Origin: Schizochytrium sp. TIO01
Taxonomy: Eukaryota; Sar; Bigyra; Thraustochytrida; Thraustochytriidae
DNA length: 64,000 nucleotides
NCBI GenBank assembly: GCA_004764695.1
Contig: SMSO01000031.1
Location: 9,087,761-9,151,760 of the forward strand
Reading direction: 5' to 3'
How positions within the stretch are numbered: position 1 is the first letter of the stretch; every line of letters starts with the position of its first letter. Under the pieces are notes generated by a model. The model had not been told where the DNA came from. It saw only the letters and a program-made list of their open reading frames with translations, and did no database searches. Positions 24,429 to 34,598 of the stretch are shown here, in pieces. The translations under genes and the position numbers were made by a program.

Positions 24429-27400
24429 ATGGCTGAAGTAGAGGCAGCTGTTGTGATGGGCACGGCGGAACCGCCCAGTTTGGATGAGGCAGAAGAAGAA
24501 ACGCAGCATCGCACCTGGTGTCCAGATGAGAGCGAATGCTGGAAGCTGTATGACATTAAGCTGCTTGATGCTGCCGAATCTGTGGTTCACGTGTGTAGCA
24601 AGCGAGATGCGAGAGCGCGAACGTTCAATCTGTCAGAGGTTCATAGCTTCGACCCGAGCCATTTGCTGGATTTAGACAACATCTCAAACATGAACAATGT
24701 GCATGAAGGACCCCTTCTTGACCTTTTGCGGCGACGCTACGCCAAAGATAACATCTACACTTTCACAGGAGATATTTTGATCAGTGTTAACCCGTACAAA
24801 AATGTACCAGGGCTTTACGATTTGCCATCGGCTGATGTAGTTGTGACTGAAGATGCAAAACCTCACCTTTACACCGTCGCTGCGCGTGCACTTGAATGTC
24901 TTCGAGAAGACCCTGACGAGGAGCAGACAGTGATTGTCAACGGTGAAAGTGGAGCTGGTAAAACGGAGGCCAGTAAACACATCATCCGTCTTCTTGGACA
25001 TCTTAGTAAAGATGGACAAACCGAATTTCTCGATGTGCAACAACAAATCATTGACACAAACCTGCTCCTTGAAGAGTTTGGAAATGCCAAAACAGTGCGC
25101 AATGATAATAGCTCGCGCTTTGGCAAGTACATTCGCTTGGAATACCGTAAACCGGAAAACCGTCGGGACGTTCCTGTGCTCACCGGAGCACATATTTCCT
25201 ACTTCCTGCTTGAAACCTCGCGCATTGTCTCGAGGTCGAGCAAAGAGCGGAATTATCATGTTTTTTATGCTCTCTGCGAGGGTGCCACAGAAGTCGAGCG
25301 CCAAATGCTTGGTCTTCGAAAAGCTGAGGCCTACCGTTATTTGCAATCATCAAAAGCAGCAGAAGACTCCATGATTGAATCAATTCCTGGGCGCGATGAG
25401 GGTGAGGTTTGGTATGACCTGAAGGCATCTTTGCGAAGCCTAGGACTTGATGACGATGATGTCTTTGAGGTTTCACGTAGCCTCACCACAGTTCTTGAAC
25501 TTGGTAATGTTGTTGTGCAAGAGCGTGAGCGGCGTATTGAAGGAAATGAAGCAGCACAGAATGTTGTTGTCGCCGAGATTGATCGATCACAGGAAGCTCT
25601 CAAGCGTGTAAATGACCTTCTTGGCCTTAACACGGACATGCTTTGTCTAGCGCTCACAGGACGCGTCGTAGTTTCGAACTCAGCACGAGGTTCCATGCAG
25701 AGGGTGGAACTCAGTCGCTCACAGGCTATTGAGTCCATCAACGCCCTTGCTAAAGCAATTTATTCACGGCTCTTCGATTGGCTTCTCATGCATATCAACA
25801 TTGCACTTGCAGGAGGCGAAGGAGCTCTTAACGATCGCGAAGCCTCTAGCTACATTGGTATCCTTGACATCTATGGTTTCGAGATTCTCGAGAAGAATTC
25901 TTTCGAGCAGCTCTGCATTAATTTTGCCAACGAACGCCTGCAGCGTCAATTCAACTCGAAAGTTTTCGATGCAGAACAGCATCGCTACATGGCAGAAGGT
26001 GTCCAATGGGCTTTTGAGGACTTCGGTGTCGATAACCAGCCTTGCATCGACCTCATTGGGCAGTCACGGCTTGGAATTCTGTCCATCCTTGATGAACAAA
26101 CCTTGATGCTGTATCATGCGATGGGTATTAGCTCCGGGTCTAGCATCTCTCGTTCAGCTCGACAAGTGGAAGACCAGCTTCTGCAAAAACTTCATACGGC
26201 GCACGGAGGTAAACACCCGAATTATATCAAACCGAGAATTGCTGGCACTACCTTTAAGATCCGACACTTCGCTGGAGTTGTGGAATATGATGTGACCAAT
26301 TTTCCTCTCAAGAATACTGATACCCTACATTCGGATCTCATCATGCTCATGAGTGGATCACACCGCCCATTTGTCCAAGCTCTCTTCCAGCGTGACGTAG
26401 ATGATTACATGAGAGAGCAGGAACAACGATCCGCTCTTGCCAAGCGTCGTCATTTTGCTACCAATGCAGTTCGCCAAAGCAGTGAGCTTGACCGTAAGCT
26501 CGTACGCCGACGCCTTGTTGATGGAGACGATGAAAATGAAATTCCCAACGTCGAGTTCAAAGAAGATGACCAGTCATCCAAGGCCGGTAGCCTTACGGAT
26601 GGAACTGACGAGGTCTCTGTCGATGATGATACGGATTTGATGACATCCACGCAGGCTGCTGGGGTTAACACTGGAGATGAAGATCAAGATGATGCACAGA
26701 GCTCCCTCAGTACCAACGCTTCAGTGACAAAGACAAGGAAAAACAAGGGCGTTGAGCATTACCACTTCCGCACTAACTCTACCATCGAGAACCTGTTCTC
26801 TGACGAGGCACTACGTGCAACCCTCACCTCGGCTAGCATCAAGGGTAGTACAAAGCTTCAGAAGGCTACTCGAGCTTTTGCAGCCCGAAACACTGTGGGT
26901 TTCCGTTTTAAGCAACAGCTGATGTGCCTCATGTCGATTCTTGACAATGCACGGCCTCATTACATTCGCTGCATCAAGCCCAATGCTCTTAAAAGACCCA
27001 CCATTTTCGACTCTGCACTTGTTTTGGAGCAGCTCCGCTACATTGGTGTCCTAGAAACCATCCGCATCCGCAAAACGGGCTACCCTGTCCGTTTCCGCTT
27101 TAAGGACTTTTGCGAACGTTATGACCTTTTGCTGAGAGCACACGGCCTTGGTAACCTCACACCAGATCAGCGTGAAATCGATGCTGAAGGTGGCATCTCC
27201 AACGAGCTTCGCGAAGTCATCCGTGAGACTCTTGACACCCATTTAGACGCAGGTAAGTGGCAAATTGGTAACACCAGTGTTTTTCTGCGCGATCATCAGA
27301 ACTTGGCCCTTGATCATTCCCTCAGACGAGTACAAGGTGAGCGTGCAACCAAGATTCAAGCACTGATACGCCAAGCTGCTCAGCGTAAGCGCTTTGAACA

Positions 27401-29621
27401 ACAGCTTCGAGAAAAACATGCTGCCACTAAAATGCAGGCCATGTTGCGCATGCGGAAGGCATACCGAGAACATCAAGAACGACTAGAGGAGAAGAGGGCT
27501 GCTGAAGAAGAGTGGCAACGTCTGGCAGACCAGCTCGTTCGGAAGCACCAAGAGAAACGTGCATCTGTTATACAAAAATGGGCACGTGTCTGCCGGGAAC
27601 GCAAGCGTGAGGCAGCAGCGCTGAAGCTCCAGACTGCTGCTCGTGGACTCCTTGCAAAGCTTGTTGCCAAGCGTGAGCGAATTCGTCAGCGGACAGAACG
27701 TGCACAAAACGAAGCGGCTGTCAAAATTCAGGCCATTACTAGAGGTTTCCTTTCGCGACGATTGAAGTGCCACTTTCCTGTTTGGAAAGCTGCAGCACTT
27801 CGTCTTCAACGTGCATTGCGTGCGTTCTGGCGCAACAGACTTCTTGCACAACGCATGGAGAAAATTCATAGTGCTGCTCTTGCCGGAGACTTTGCACAGC
27901 TACAGACTGTCTGCGAGCAGGCTATCGATGAGGAATGGGAGGTTTGTGGTGTTCGCTGGCGCAAACGCAACTTTTGCACCCTACTTCATTCTGCAGTTTC
28001 CTCTGGCAGCCTAGAAGTAGCTAGCTATATCCTTGATGAGGAAGATGCTGGAGGCTTGGTTCATGGCGTACCTGTAACCCGGTCGAGGGACCGGCTTGGT
28101 AATTCAGTGCTACACGAGGCCGTCCTTGCGAAGGAAAACATCTTCGAACTTTGCAACCTCTTGGTAGATCATGTTGGTGAACACAGTGCCCCTCCAGAAG
28201 AGGATGAGATGCGCCGGGCTGTTCAAGGTACCACTGCGGAGGAAGATAAGGTTTTGCGTGACCTCTTGCTTAAGCGTAAGGTACGCAGGACTTTCCATCG
28301 TCGTGTTGTCATGCTTGACCCTACAAAGGGCACCCTAAGCTACTTCAAGAACAAACACCAAACAACCCCCCGATGCGCCCTGAATCTTGGAAAGGAGTGC
28401 GGAACAACTCTTCGTGTCAGTGACCGCTATCGCAATTGTTTTGAGATTCATTCTCCCGACCTGCTCTCTACTAATTGTAAGGCTGGTCGTATGCTTTTCA
28501 AGTGCGACACACAGAAGCAATTGCAAGAATGGTTATCTGCAATTCGTGGCGTAGAAGGTGTTGGTTTCATGGCAGCTCTCTCTGCTCTCGAGCGAATTGA
28601 TCGCATTAGCTGGAGTCAAGTCCTTGCGTTCATTCTTCAAGAAAACGGAAAGCAGCAGACAGTACTGCACCTAGCTGCAGCACATAGCCTTGAGCTTGCG
28701 CTTTGGCTTATGGCGGTTGTCTCATACCAAGGGCCGATGTCCCTGATTAACTTCTTGGAAACGCCGGATGTTGAGGGCCTCACAGCTCGTGGCCATGCTG
28801 AGAAAGCTGGCCGTAAGGATATCGTGGCTGCAATTCACAAACTACAGGGCAAATTGAATCGAAGCTCGAAGCTTGCGTCTGCTGGACGAAGGTCAATTAC
28901 CCCTCGAACCTTGCTTTCAGCAGCCAAATCAGGCGGAACATACCTTTCGTTGTACTTGGGTCGCCTTGACATTCCCGGTAATGAAGCTCTGGAGGACCCT
29001 GTTTTGGCTGTTTCCGTCATCAATGACCTTACGAACAATAAACAAACCAAACCTGGCAGCTTCACGGTTGATGAACGTGGAGATGTTGATGCAATTCGAC
29101 AGGAAAACTCATCTGCGAGTATCCATAGTACGGCCACTTCTACACGTACTCTCGCGATGAAAGATAATGACCTCGTCGAACCGAAGATAGTCTTGATTCC
29201 GTTGCATGAGTCGATCGTAACATCTTCTGATGGAAATAACAAGGAAAAGACTACCTTGAACTTTGGAGCAATGTGGCATATGCAAACACCTTTGGAGCAA
29301 CTTGCACCCACTGCCACAGTTGTCATGCAGCTGTGTCATGGAAAGAACCATGGGAAGGTCAAGAGTATGATTTGTTTGCCATTCAATGCTCGAACAATTG
29401 GTGTAGGAACCTTACGACCTGGCCAACAGGAAATGACCCCTGCGGAAGTTGACACTACAATTCGCAGTGGTAACCCCTTTCTGAGAGCTGCTGAGCGACT
29501 CGGTTTTACAAGCAAGAAGGGCACGGTCATTTACTCTGAGGCAGAGAAGGGCATGGAAACTATGCATGTCAAGGTTCACTACAGTTTGCGTTCTCAGCCT
29601 TGCGTAAACTGTTTTGACTAA
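24429..29621 (+). CDS. unconventional myosin with IQ motifs, ankyrin repeats and PH domain
   Basis: A 1730-residue intronless frame from an ATG. The motor spans about residues 80-965: P-loop GESGAGKTEASKHI near 172, switch I NDNSSRFGKY near 225, switch II/relay DIYGFEILEKNSFEQLC near 480, and FKQQLMCLMSILDNARPHYI with RCIKPN near 830-845. About six IQ motifs (xxIQxxxRxxxxR) follow at about 970-1155, binding calmodulin-type light chains. Ankyrin-like repeats flank a PH domain at about 1275-1375 (RRVVMLDPTKGTLSYFKN to LQEWLSAIRG). The tail has a further Ser-rich linker and a ~150-residue C-terminal region I do not recognise. A PH/ankyrin tail suggests an actin motor docking on phosphoinositide-containing membranes. 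Confidence 0.93.
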   Translation: MAEVEAAVVMGTAEPPSLDEAEEETQHRTWCPDESECWKLYDIKLLDAAESVVHVCSKRDARARTFNLSEVHSFDPSHLLDLDNISNMNNVHEGPLLDLLRRRYAKDNIYTFTGDILISVNPYKNVPGLYDLPSADVVVTEDAKPHLYTVAARALECLREDPDEEQTVIVNGESGAGKTEASKHIIRLLGHLSKDGQTEFLDVQQQIIDTNLLLEEFGNAKTVRNDNSSRFGKYIRLEYRKPENRRDVPVLTGAHISYFLLETSRIVSRSSKERNYHVFYALCEGATEVERQMLGLRKAEAYRYLQSSKAAEDSMIESIPGRDEGEVWYDLKASLRSLGLDDDDVFEVSRSLTTVLELGNVVVQERERRIEGNEAAQNVVVAEIDRSQEALKRVNDLLGLNTDMLCLALTGRVVVSNSARGSMQRVELSRSQAIESINALAKAIYSRLFDWLLMHINIALAGGEGALNDREASSYIGILDIYGFEILEKNSFEQLCINFANERLQRQFNSKVFDAEQHRYMAEGVQWAFEDFGVDNQPCIDLIGQSRLGILSILDEQTLMLYHAMGISSGSSISRSARQVEDQLLQKLHTAHGGKHPNYIKPRIAGTTFKIRHFAGVVEYDVTNFPLKNTDTLHSDLIMLMSGSHRPFVQALFQRDVDDYMREQEQRSALAKRRHFATNAVRQSSELDRKLVRRRLVDGDDENEIPNVEFKEDDQSSKAGSLTDGTDEVSVDDDTDLMTSTQAAGVNTGDEDQDDAQSSLSTNASVTKTRKNKGVEHYHFRTNSTIENLFSDEALRATLTSASIKGSTKLQKATRAFAARNTVGFRFKQQLMCLMSILDNARPHYIRCIKPNALKRPTIFDSALVLEQLRYIGVLETIRIRKTGYPVRFRFKDFCERYDLLLRAHGLGNLTPDQREIDAEGGISNELREVIRETLDTHLDAGKWQIGNTSVFLRDHQNLALDHSLRRVQGERATKIQALIRQAAQRKRFEQQLREKHAATKMQAMLRMRKAYREHQERLEEKRAAEEEWQRLADQLVRKHQEKRASVIQKWARVCRERKREAAALKLQTAARGLLAKLVAKRERIRQRTERAQNEAAVKIQAITRGFLSRRLKCHFPVWKAAALRLQRALRAFWRNRLLAQRMEKIHSAALAGDFAQLQTVCEQAIDEEWEVCGVRWRKRNFCTLLHSAVSSGSLEVASYILDEEDAGGLVHGVPVTRSRDRLGNSVLHEAVLAKENIFELCNLLVDHVGEHSAPPEEDEMRRAVQGTTAEEDKVLRDLLLKRKVRRTFHRRVVMLDPTKGTLSYFKNKHQTTPRCALNLGKECGTTLRVSDRYRNCFEIHSPDLLSTNCKAGRMLFKCDTQKQLQEWLSAIRGVEGVGFMAALSALERIDRISWSQVLAFILQENGKQQTVLHLAAAHSLELALWLMAVVSYQGPMSLINFLETPDVEGLTARGHAEKAGRKDIVAAIHKLQGKLNRSSKLASAGRRSITPRTLLSAAKSGGTYLSLYLGRLDIPGNEALEDPVLAVSVINDLTNNKQTKPGSFTVDERGDVDAIRQENSSASIHSTATSTRTLAMKDNDLVEPKIVLIPLHESIVTSSDGNNKEKTTLNFGAMWHMQTPLEQLAPTATVVMQLCHGKNHGKVKSMICLPFNARTIGVGTLRPGQQEMTPAEVDTTIRSGNPFLRAAERLGFTSKKGTVIYSEAEKGMETMHVKVHYSLRSQPCVNCFD

Positions 29622-29891
29622 ACTAAAACAAGCACAACTAAATAACGCGTAGAAAAAACAATTATATGAAATTATGTTGCTCAATTCTCATTCATGTTTT
29701 CGTCGTTTCGAGCAACGCATTCCTGATAGGATTGGCATAGCCAAATCAGTCCCTGGCATGGTTGAGGCTATGGATGCATGCGCCAGAAACCATTCATAGC
29801 AGCCTATCCATTAGTATCGTTGCTAGATCTTAAATTTCGGCAAGGAGCACCGTGAATGCTAATGTAAAGTTCTTAATTTATTTTCTTGATA
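29622..29891. other. convergent intergenic region
   Basis: Only 270 bp separate the ends of the myosin gene and the SAC3/GANP gene, which converge. It should hold both 3' untranslated regions. No terminator or other element is recognised. Confidence 0.5.
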
Positions 29892-32800
29892 TTAAAAGAA
29901 GACCATGCTGCCTTGCCTAAAATCTTCATCCTCCTCCATAATTTCTGTCAACATCTTAAATTTGAGTGACGACTCCTCACGTAGATTTCGACTCATTTCA
30001 CGGATCGAGCACAATGATTCTTTTACTAGGCTAGAAACCTGCTCCTGTTCAAGTGCTTCAGTTTCCCCGTTTACCTCATCCTCATCCGACATTGCAAGAT
30101 GCATGTCAGTAGATAAGCGAGGACTGTGTTTGGTACGTTTTGACGTTGGCTCCACAGGCTCCATCGTCGACCCCGCAATGGCTAATGGTTGCTCATCCTG
30201 AAGTGTGTCTGCATCTGATGGCAGATCTCGAATTCCAAGCAAAGAGAAAGAAGACTTCCGTTTCCGTTCTTCCACCTCGTACAGAACAGCTTCACATCTA
30301 GGCTGTCCTTTCTTATTGTCAAGAATGCAGTCAATAACAAGCTGCCAGATAAATGGCAATTCACGTGCATCCAGTAATGAAAGGTTGGCGAGAACAGACG
30401 GACCAATGGCACCTTCTACGAAAGCCCGTACCTGTGAGTGTCTTAGGTCATCCATAGTGTTGGCTCTCACAAAGTGGAAGAGATCACTCTCTCGATTGGT
30501 GCCGTTTTCTCCGTACCCAACTGGAGTCAATTTGCAGTATCGAATTGCCTCGCATGTAGTCTCAACAGAACCTGGGTCATTCCAGTCTTGAGGCAGACCG
30601 TATGCCGAGTAAAACTCTGGAGCTGGCCAGGTCTGCTTTAGTGCGACACGAGCCTTGGCACATAGGTTTTCTTCAAGGTACTTGTTGAAGGTTTTCACCC
30701 AGCCCATTGCTTCGTGCATAGCTTGCGGCCATGGGTCAACATCATGTTCCACATACTGGCCAAAGTGCATAGGGTAATAAACGTTTTCAGAGCGAACGAT
30801 TTCTTCAACGCTAGAAATTGTAATACTCTTGGGCACAGTGAGTTTCTTAGCGGACAACTTTTTCAATAGATTTTCTGCAGGCGTAGCCTTGCAGAAATGG
30901 GAGACACTAAGCGATATCCCCTTGAACTCATACTGGCAGAATAAGTCCTCGGCACGATCCAGTGCGGAAGAGTCGCCTGCAAAAACACCAAGGAGTACCG
31001 CAGCAAACCAACTCTTAAGCCTCAAAGGAGCCAAAGCAACGTTGTCGAAACAGAGCTCACATTCGGCAGTAGTCAACCCGTTCGCTCCTAGTAATACCCT
31101 GCGCCGCCATGCGTCATGGAATGCAGGGGCGTCAAGCATAGCGCCAATACGAGGGAATAAAGACGGCGCTTCATTGACGAGCCAGCTTAGCAAGGCATCG
31201 ATATCGCCTTCACTAAGCTGATCTGGGTCATCAAGCAAGCGATCTGAGGAACAGCCAAGACTTACAATAGGGGGGGTGCCATCTCCACTCAAGTCAAGAC
31301 CTAAATTCTCACAAATAGCCTTCCTATTGCTTTCTGTAACCTTGTGGGAGATGCGGTTTACACTGGGCAACACAAGAATAGCAATGTTGCATAGATCCTG
31401 AGAATTTGCTCTGGCCTCTTCCAGTGCACACACGTGTTTGGTCCACTCACTGCACTCTGTCGGGTGTGGTACAACTAATATAATCGAATCTGCTCCCTTG
31501 GCTTCTGCAAAATGATCTTTTTGGTTGCTTGATTTGATCGAAAGGTGGATCTTGCGTCCGTAATCATCGCGAACTGACAGAGAAGCAAGTACCGATGTGC
31601 CATGCACATGACCTGGCCCAGAAAACCATTTATGAAGCCACGCGAGAGCAGTGGAATCCTCCTGAGTATCGAAATCATCATGAGCAACCACTGCAAGCTT
31701 CCAAGTTATCGGAGTTTCGATAAGTGGGTTTGCAGCAGCGATTCGCTTACTGAGTGCATCAAGGTCAAGTGACCGCATAGGGTGCACGATGGGAACGAAA
31801 GTGCCCATAGCTTGAGTTGCTGGAAGACTCGTGTCTTTGCGAAGGAGATTGACTGGATGCGACCGACGATATAAACCATCCACCAGATGCGGCTTCAAAC
31901 TCTGTTTAAATGCTCGAACTCGTGACTTCGCAGCTGCAGACAAGCGAGCATAACGAACCCAAATGCTCCATGTTGGCCCAAGACGTTCACGACGGTCTTC
32001 AAGGGCAATGCGATATTGTCTTTCAGCTTCCCGGCTTAGACGTTCTTCAGATGACATGAAAGAGCGTTCTTGTTGCTCGCGTCTTCTATCTTGCAGCTGA
32101 GCAGCTTCAGCTTCTGCTCGAGCTGCTATTTCAGCCTCCTTACGCGCGCGTGCTTGTTCCTCATCTCGAAGTTTAGCTCGAATAGCAGATTCTCTCTCGG
32201 CTTGAGCTTTCCTTTCACGTAGCTCATCAGCAGCCTCCTTTTGGCGTCTTTGCTCACTTTCCTTTTCAACGTCAGCAGTCTTGCCTTTCTTGAGGTTATC
32301 TTGGCCTGAATCAACTTTTGAGCCCTTCTGTTCAATCTCATCCTCATTTTCCTCATCATCAGTACGGGTGTCTTCCTCAACAACTTGTTTCTGTTGAGGA
32401 GTAGAGCCAAGTGGTTTCTGCGCTACTTTTGGAGTCTTGGTACTTTGAGCAGGTAGGGAAAACGAGGTTTGAAATGGGGACTTCGAAACTTGTGAAATGG
32501 TTTTCGAAGGAGTTGTCGTACCAATGGTGGTAGTTGATGAGGGTGCCTTTAAAGGTGTTGCTCCCAAAGCAATGCCTTTGGATTCAGGAATTGACGTACT
32601 CGCATTGCTTGTGTTCTTGAATGGCAAACTAGGGCTACCTGATGAACTTGAAGAAAGCGTGGCAGATGCAGATTGTGTTTCCTTTTGCTGCTCTCCTTTT
32701 GAAAACCCAAATGAGCTTTCAGGATTCACTGCAGCAGTAGGCTTTTTGCCGCCGAAGGAAAAGGGCTGAGGGATAGTTAAGGGTTTTGTTTCTGTACTCT

Positions 32801-34598
32801 TAGTCTTCCCAAAGGATCCAAACGATGAAGATTTTTCTTCTGAGCCTGTAGACTGTCCAAATGATGTTGCAGAGAGCATTGATGATGATGACGACGAGGA
32901 CGAAGAGGAGGAGGATCCAAAACCACTAGTACCTAGTGAGGAGGGAAATACAGCCGACGATGAGGAGGATGAAGAAGACAGAGGGTTGGGCTGCGTCGCC
33001 GAGGAAGTACCAAACGAAGCAGATCCAAAAGCTGGCGTTGCAGATGCAAAGGTGCTGGAAGCTTGCGAAAGCAACTTAGTTGACTGCTGCAAGGCTATCT
33101 TGTCATCCGCCTCGTTCAAATGCTGGGTCGCAGGGTCAAGGCCACGAACAACTTGACGGCGAGGGGGGTACTGTGATCCTCCAGAGCCTCGGCCGAGGCG
33201 TTTGTCCTCAACTAATCTCATTGTTCGTCGAGGAAATTTTGTATCAGGACGGGCAAGATTTCGAACTGTACCAAACTCCACGTGAACATCATCTTGAGAT
33301 TGAAGCCCAACATAGGTTGCGAAAGCTCGCATGTGAGCTTCATCTACAAAACAGAGCATCTTTGCAAGCTGCGCAAAACTGTAGTGGGAATCGCCTTGAC
33401 GGTGGGATGCTTGTGTCAAAACGTGTAGAGCATCCCGCCAGACGACTGCTAGTAGGCCGTGCATAAGACAGCCCACCAAGTACGGGGTGCGAGAAGACCG
33501 CAATATCCGAAAAAAGTTTATGTAGTCTCGTCGGTGGAGCGCTCGAGCTACCTGTAGAGCGAGACGAAGCCACGTAGTTTGGCGTACCGAGGGAGCAAGG
33601 TCTCGAATGTATACTGCTATTGTAAAGGGGTCCGATGCTTGCATCAAAATGTAATAAGCGCGGAACTCCGCTTCATGTCGTAGCATGTGAGCCTTTTTAG
33701 ACTCTTCATTGGCATTTCGGGGAACGAAAGCGTGTGCACGTGCATACATTCCGTTAAGAGCTTTAAGACAATTGTTTGCCTCTTGTCTATTTAACGTTTC
33801 GTCATGACCTTCAGCTTTAGAGACCTCGCAGAGCTGCTCGTCAAGCATAATGTGCATGCGAGCACATTCCTCAAAGACACGAATACATGTATCGGACAAA
33901 GGGCCGTTTTCTTCAAGAAATCCCTGTAGACTAAAATCTTTGCGTACGGAACGAGTTCTATCTTGCATAAAGGACATCACGAAAGCCTGCGTTGGAGTAG
34001 CTCCATCGCCAGCTCGATAGAGGTCAGAGTCACGGAAGCGGGGATCCGGGCCATGCTCAGGTCGATCGATGATATCATCCCATAGATAATCAATTGTTTG
34101 TGCAAGAATAGGTTCAGGACGAACAATCTCAGGAATATCAAGGACCATACCAGCAGAGGAGCGCATGAAGGACTTCACAGTCAGGTCGTATTTAGAACGA
34201 AGCTCTGGCATCTCAGGATGTTGGCGTTCCAAAAGATGAAGGGAATTTTCATTGTATCGTCGATCTGTTTCGGACTTGGGACACATTTTCATACACTCAC
34301 CAACAAGAAATTTGCCTTCCTCTTGGGGGGTGGCACCCATTATCGGCGGGTTCATTGGGTCAGAGACTACAGGTGTTGCAGTCGAAACAGGACGTGCCAT
34401 CTTGAATCGTTCGGCCCGCTTGCGCCGGGCAATACGCTCATCAGATGTATCAGCGCCATCCTCATCATCATCCTCCTCGCGTTCATCTTCAGCTCCATCA
34501 CTACTGACAGCACTGAAACTGCTCGAGTGAGCACGCTGATCTTTTCGCTTTTTCTTACTTGCTTTGGAAAGGGTCTTGTCTTCTACCTCTATTCGCAT
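29892..34598 (-). CDS. SAC3/GANP-type mRNA export factor, C-terminal part of a split GANP-like gene
   Basis: A 1568-residue frame. After an acidic/basic N-terminus, the SAC3/GANP domain begins near residue 100 (GECMKMCPKSE) and runs to about 450, with HDETLNRQEANNCLKALNGMY and YILMQASDPFTIAVYIRDL segments. Residues ~510-730 are Ser/FG-rich, 750-870 charged coiled coil, and 950-1150 resemble the GANP C-terminal (MCM3AP) region. A short coiled coil ends the protein. Sac3/GANP scaffolds the TREX-2 complex that couples transcription to mRNA export at the nuclear pore. The frame overlaps the end of the upstream FG/RRM frame by 44 bp. The first ATG at 34598 lies inside that overlap, so it is probably not a true start. 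Confidence 0.88.
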   Translation of the reverse strand: MRIEVEDKTLSKASKKKRKDQRAHSSSFSAVSSDGAEDEREEDDDEDGADTSDERIARRKRAERFKMARPVSTATPVVSDPMNPPIMGATPQEEGKFLVGECMKMCPKSETDRRYNENSLHLLERQHPEMPELRSKYDLTVKSFMRSSAGMVLDIPEIVRPEPILAQTIDYLWDDIIDRPEHGPDPRFRDSDLYRAGDGATPTQAFVMSFMQDRTRSVRKDFSLQGFLEENGPLSDTCIRVFEECARMHIMLDEQLCEVSKAEGHDETLNRQEANNCLKALNGMYARAHAFVPRNANEESKKAHMLRHEAEFRAYYILMQASDPFTIAVYIRDLAPSVRQTTWLRLALQVARALHRRDYINFFRILRSSRTPYLVGCLMHGLLAVVWRDALHVLTQASHRQGDSHYSFAQLAKMLCFVDEAHMRAFATYVGLQSQDDVHVEFGTVRNLARPDTKFPRRTMRLVEDKRLGRGSGGSQYPPRRQVVRGLDPATQHLNEADDKIALQQSTKLLSQASSTFASATPAFGSASFGTSSATQPNPLSSSSSSSSAVFPSSLGTSGFGSSSSSSSSSSSSMLSATSFGQSTGSEEKSSSFGSFGKTKSTETKPLTIPQPFSFGGKKPTAAVNPESSFGFSKGEQQKETQSASATLSSSSSGSPSLPFKNTSNASTSIPESKGIALGATPLKAPSSTTTIGTTTPSKTISQVSKSPFQTSFSLPAQSTKTPKVAQKPLGSTPQQKQVVEEDTRTDDEENEDEIEQKGSKVDSGQDNLKKGKTADVEKESEQRRQKEAADELRERKAQAERESAIRAKLRDEEQARARKEAEIAARAEAEAAQLQDRRREQQERSFMSSEERLSREAERQYRIALEDRRERLGPTWSIWVRYARLSAAAKSRVRAFKQSLKPHLVDGLYRRSHPVNLLRKDTSLPATQAMGTFVPIVHPMRSLDLDALSKRIAAANPLIETPITWKLAVVAHDDFDTQEDSTALAWLHKWFSGPGHVHGTSVLASLSVRDDYGRKIHLSIKSSNQKDHFAEAKGADSIILVVPHPTECSEWTKHVCALEEARANSQDLCNIAILVLPSVNRISHKVTESNRKAICENLGLDLSGDGTPPIVSLGCSSDRLLDDPDQLSEGDIDALLSWLVNEAPSLFPRIGAMLDAPAFHDAWRRRVLLGANGLTTAECELCFDNVALAPLRLKSWFAAVLLGVFAGDSSALDRAEDLFCQYEFKGISLSVSHFCKATPAENLLKKLSAKKLTVPKSITISSVEEIVRSENVYYPMHFGQYVEHDVDPWPQAMHEAMGWVKTFNKYLEENLCAKARVALKQTWPAPEFYSAYGLPQDWNDPGSVETTCEAIRYCKLTPVGYGENGTNRESDLFHFVRANTMDDLRHSQVRAFVEGAIGPSVLANLSLLDARELPFIWQLVIDCILDNKKGQPRCEAVLYEVEERKRKSSFSLLGIRDLPSDADTLQDEQPLAIAGSTMEPVEPTSKRTKHSPRLSTDMHLAMSDEDEVNGETEALEQEQVSSLVKESLCSIREMSRNLREESSLKFKMLTEIMEEDEDFRQGSMVFF
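34513..34558 (-). other. candidate short intron joining the FG/RRM and SAC3 frames
   Basis: On the minus strand the donor GTAAGA starts at 34558, just before the FG-frame stop codon. An acceptor TTTCAG ends at 34513. Removing these 46 nt joins the two frames in phase. Acceptors at 34519 and 34504 also keep phase. 46 nt is shorter than the other introns seen here (80-397 nt), so a frame-shifting sequence error at this point is the competing explanation. Confidence 0.45.

Noticed and set aside
24684-25346. 220-codon minus-strand ORF opposite the myosin motor
   Set aside because: Antisense shadow of conserved motor codons.
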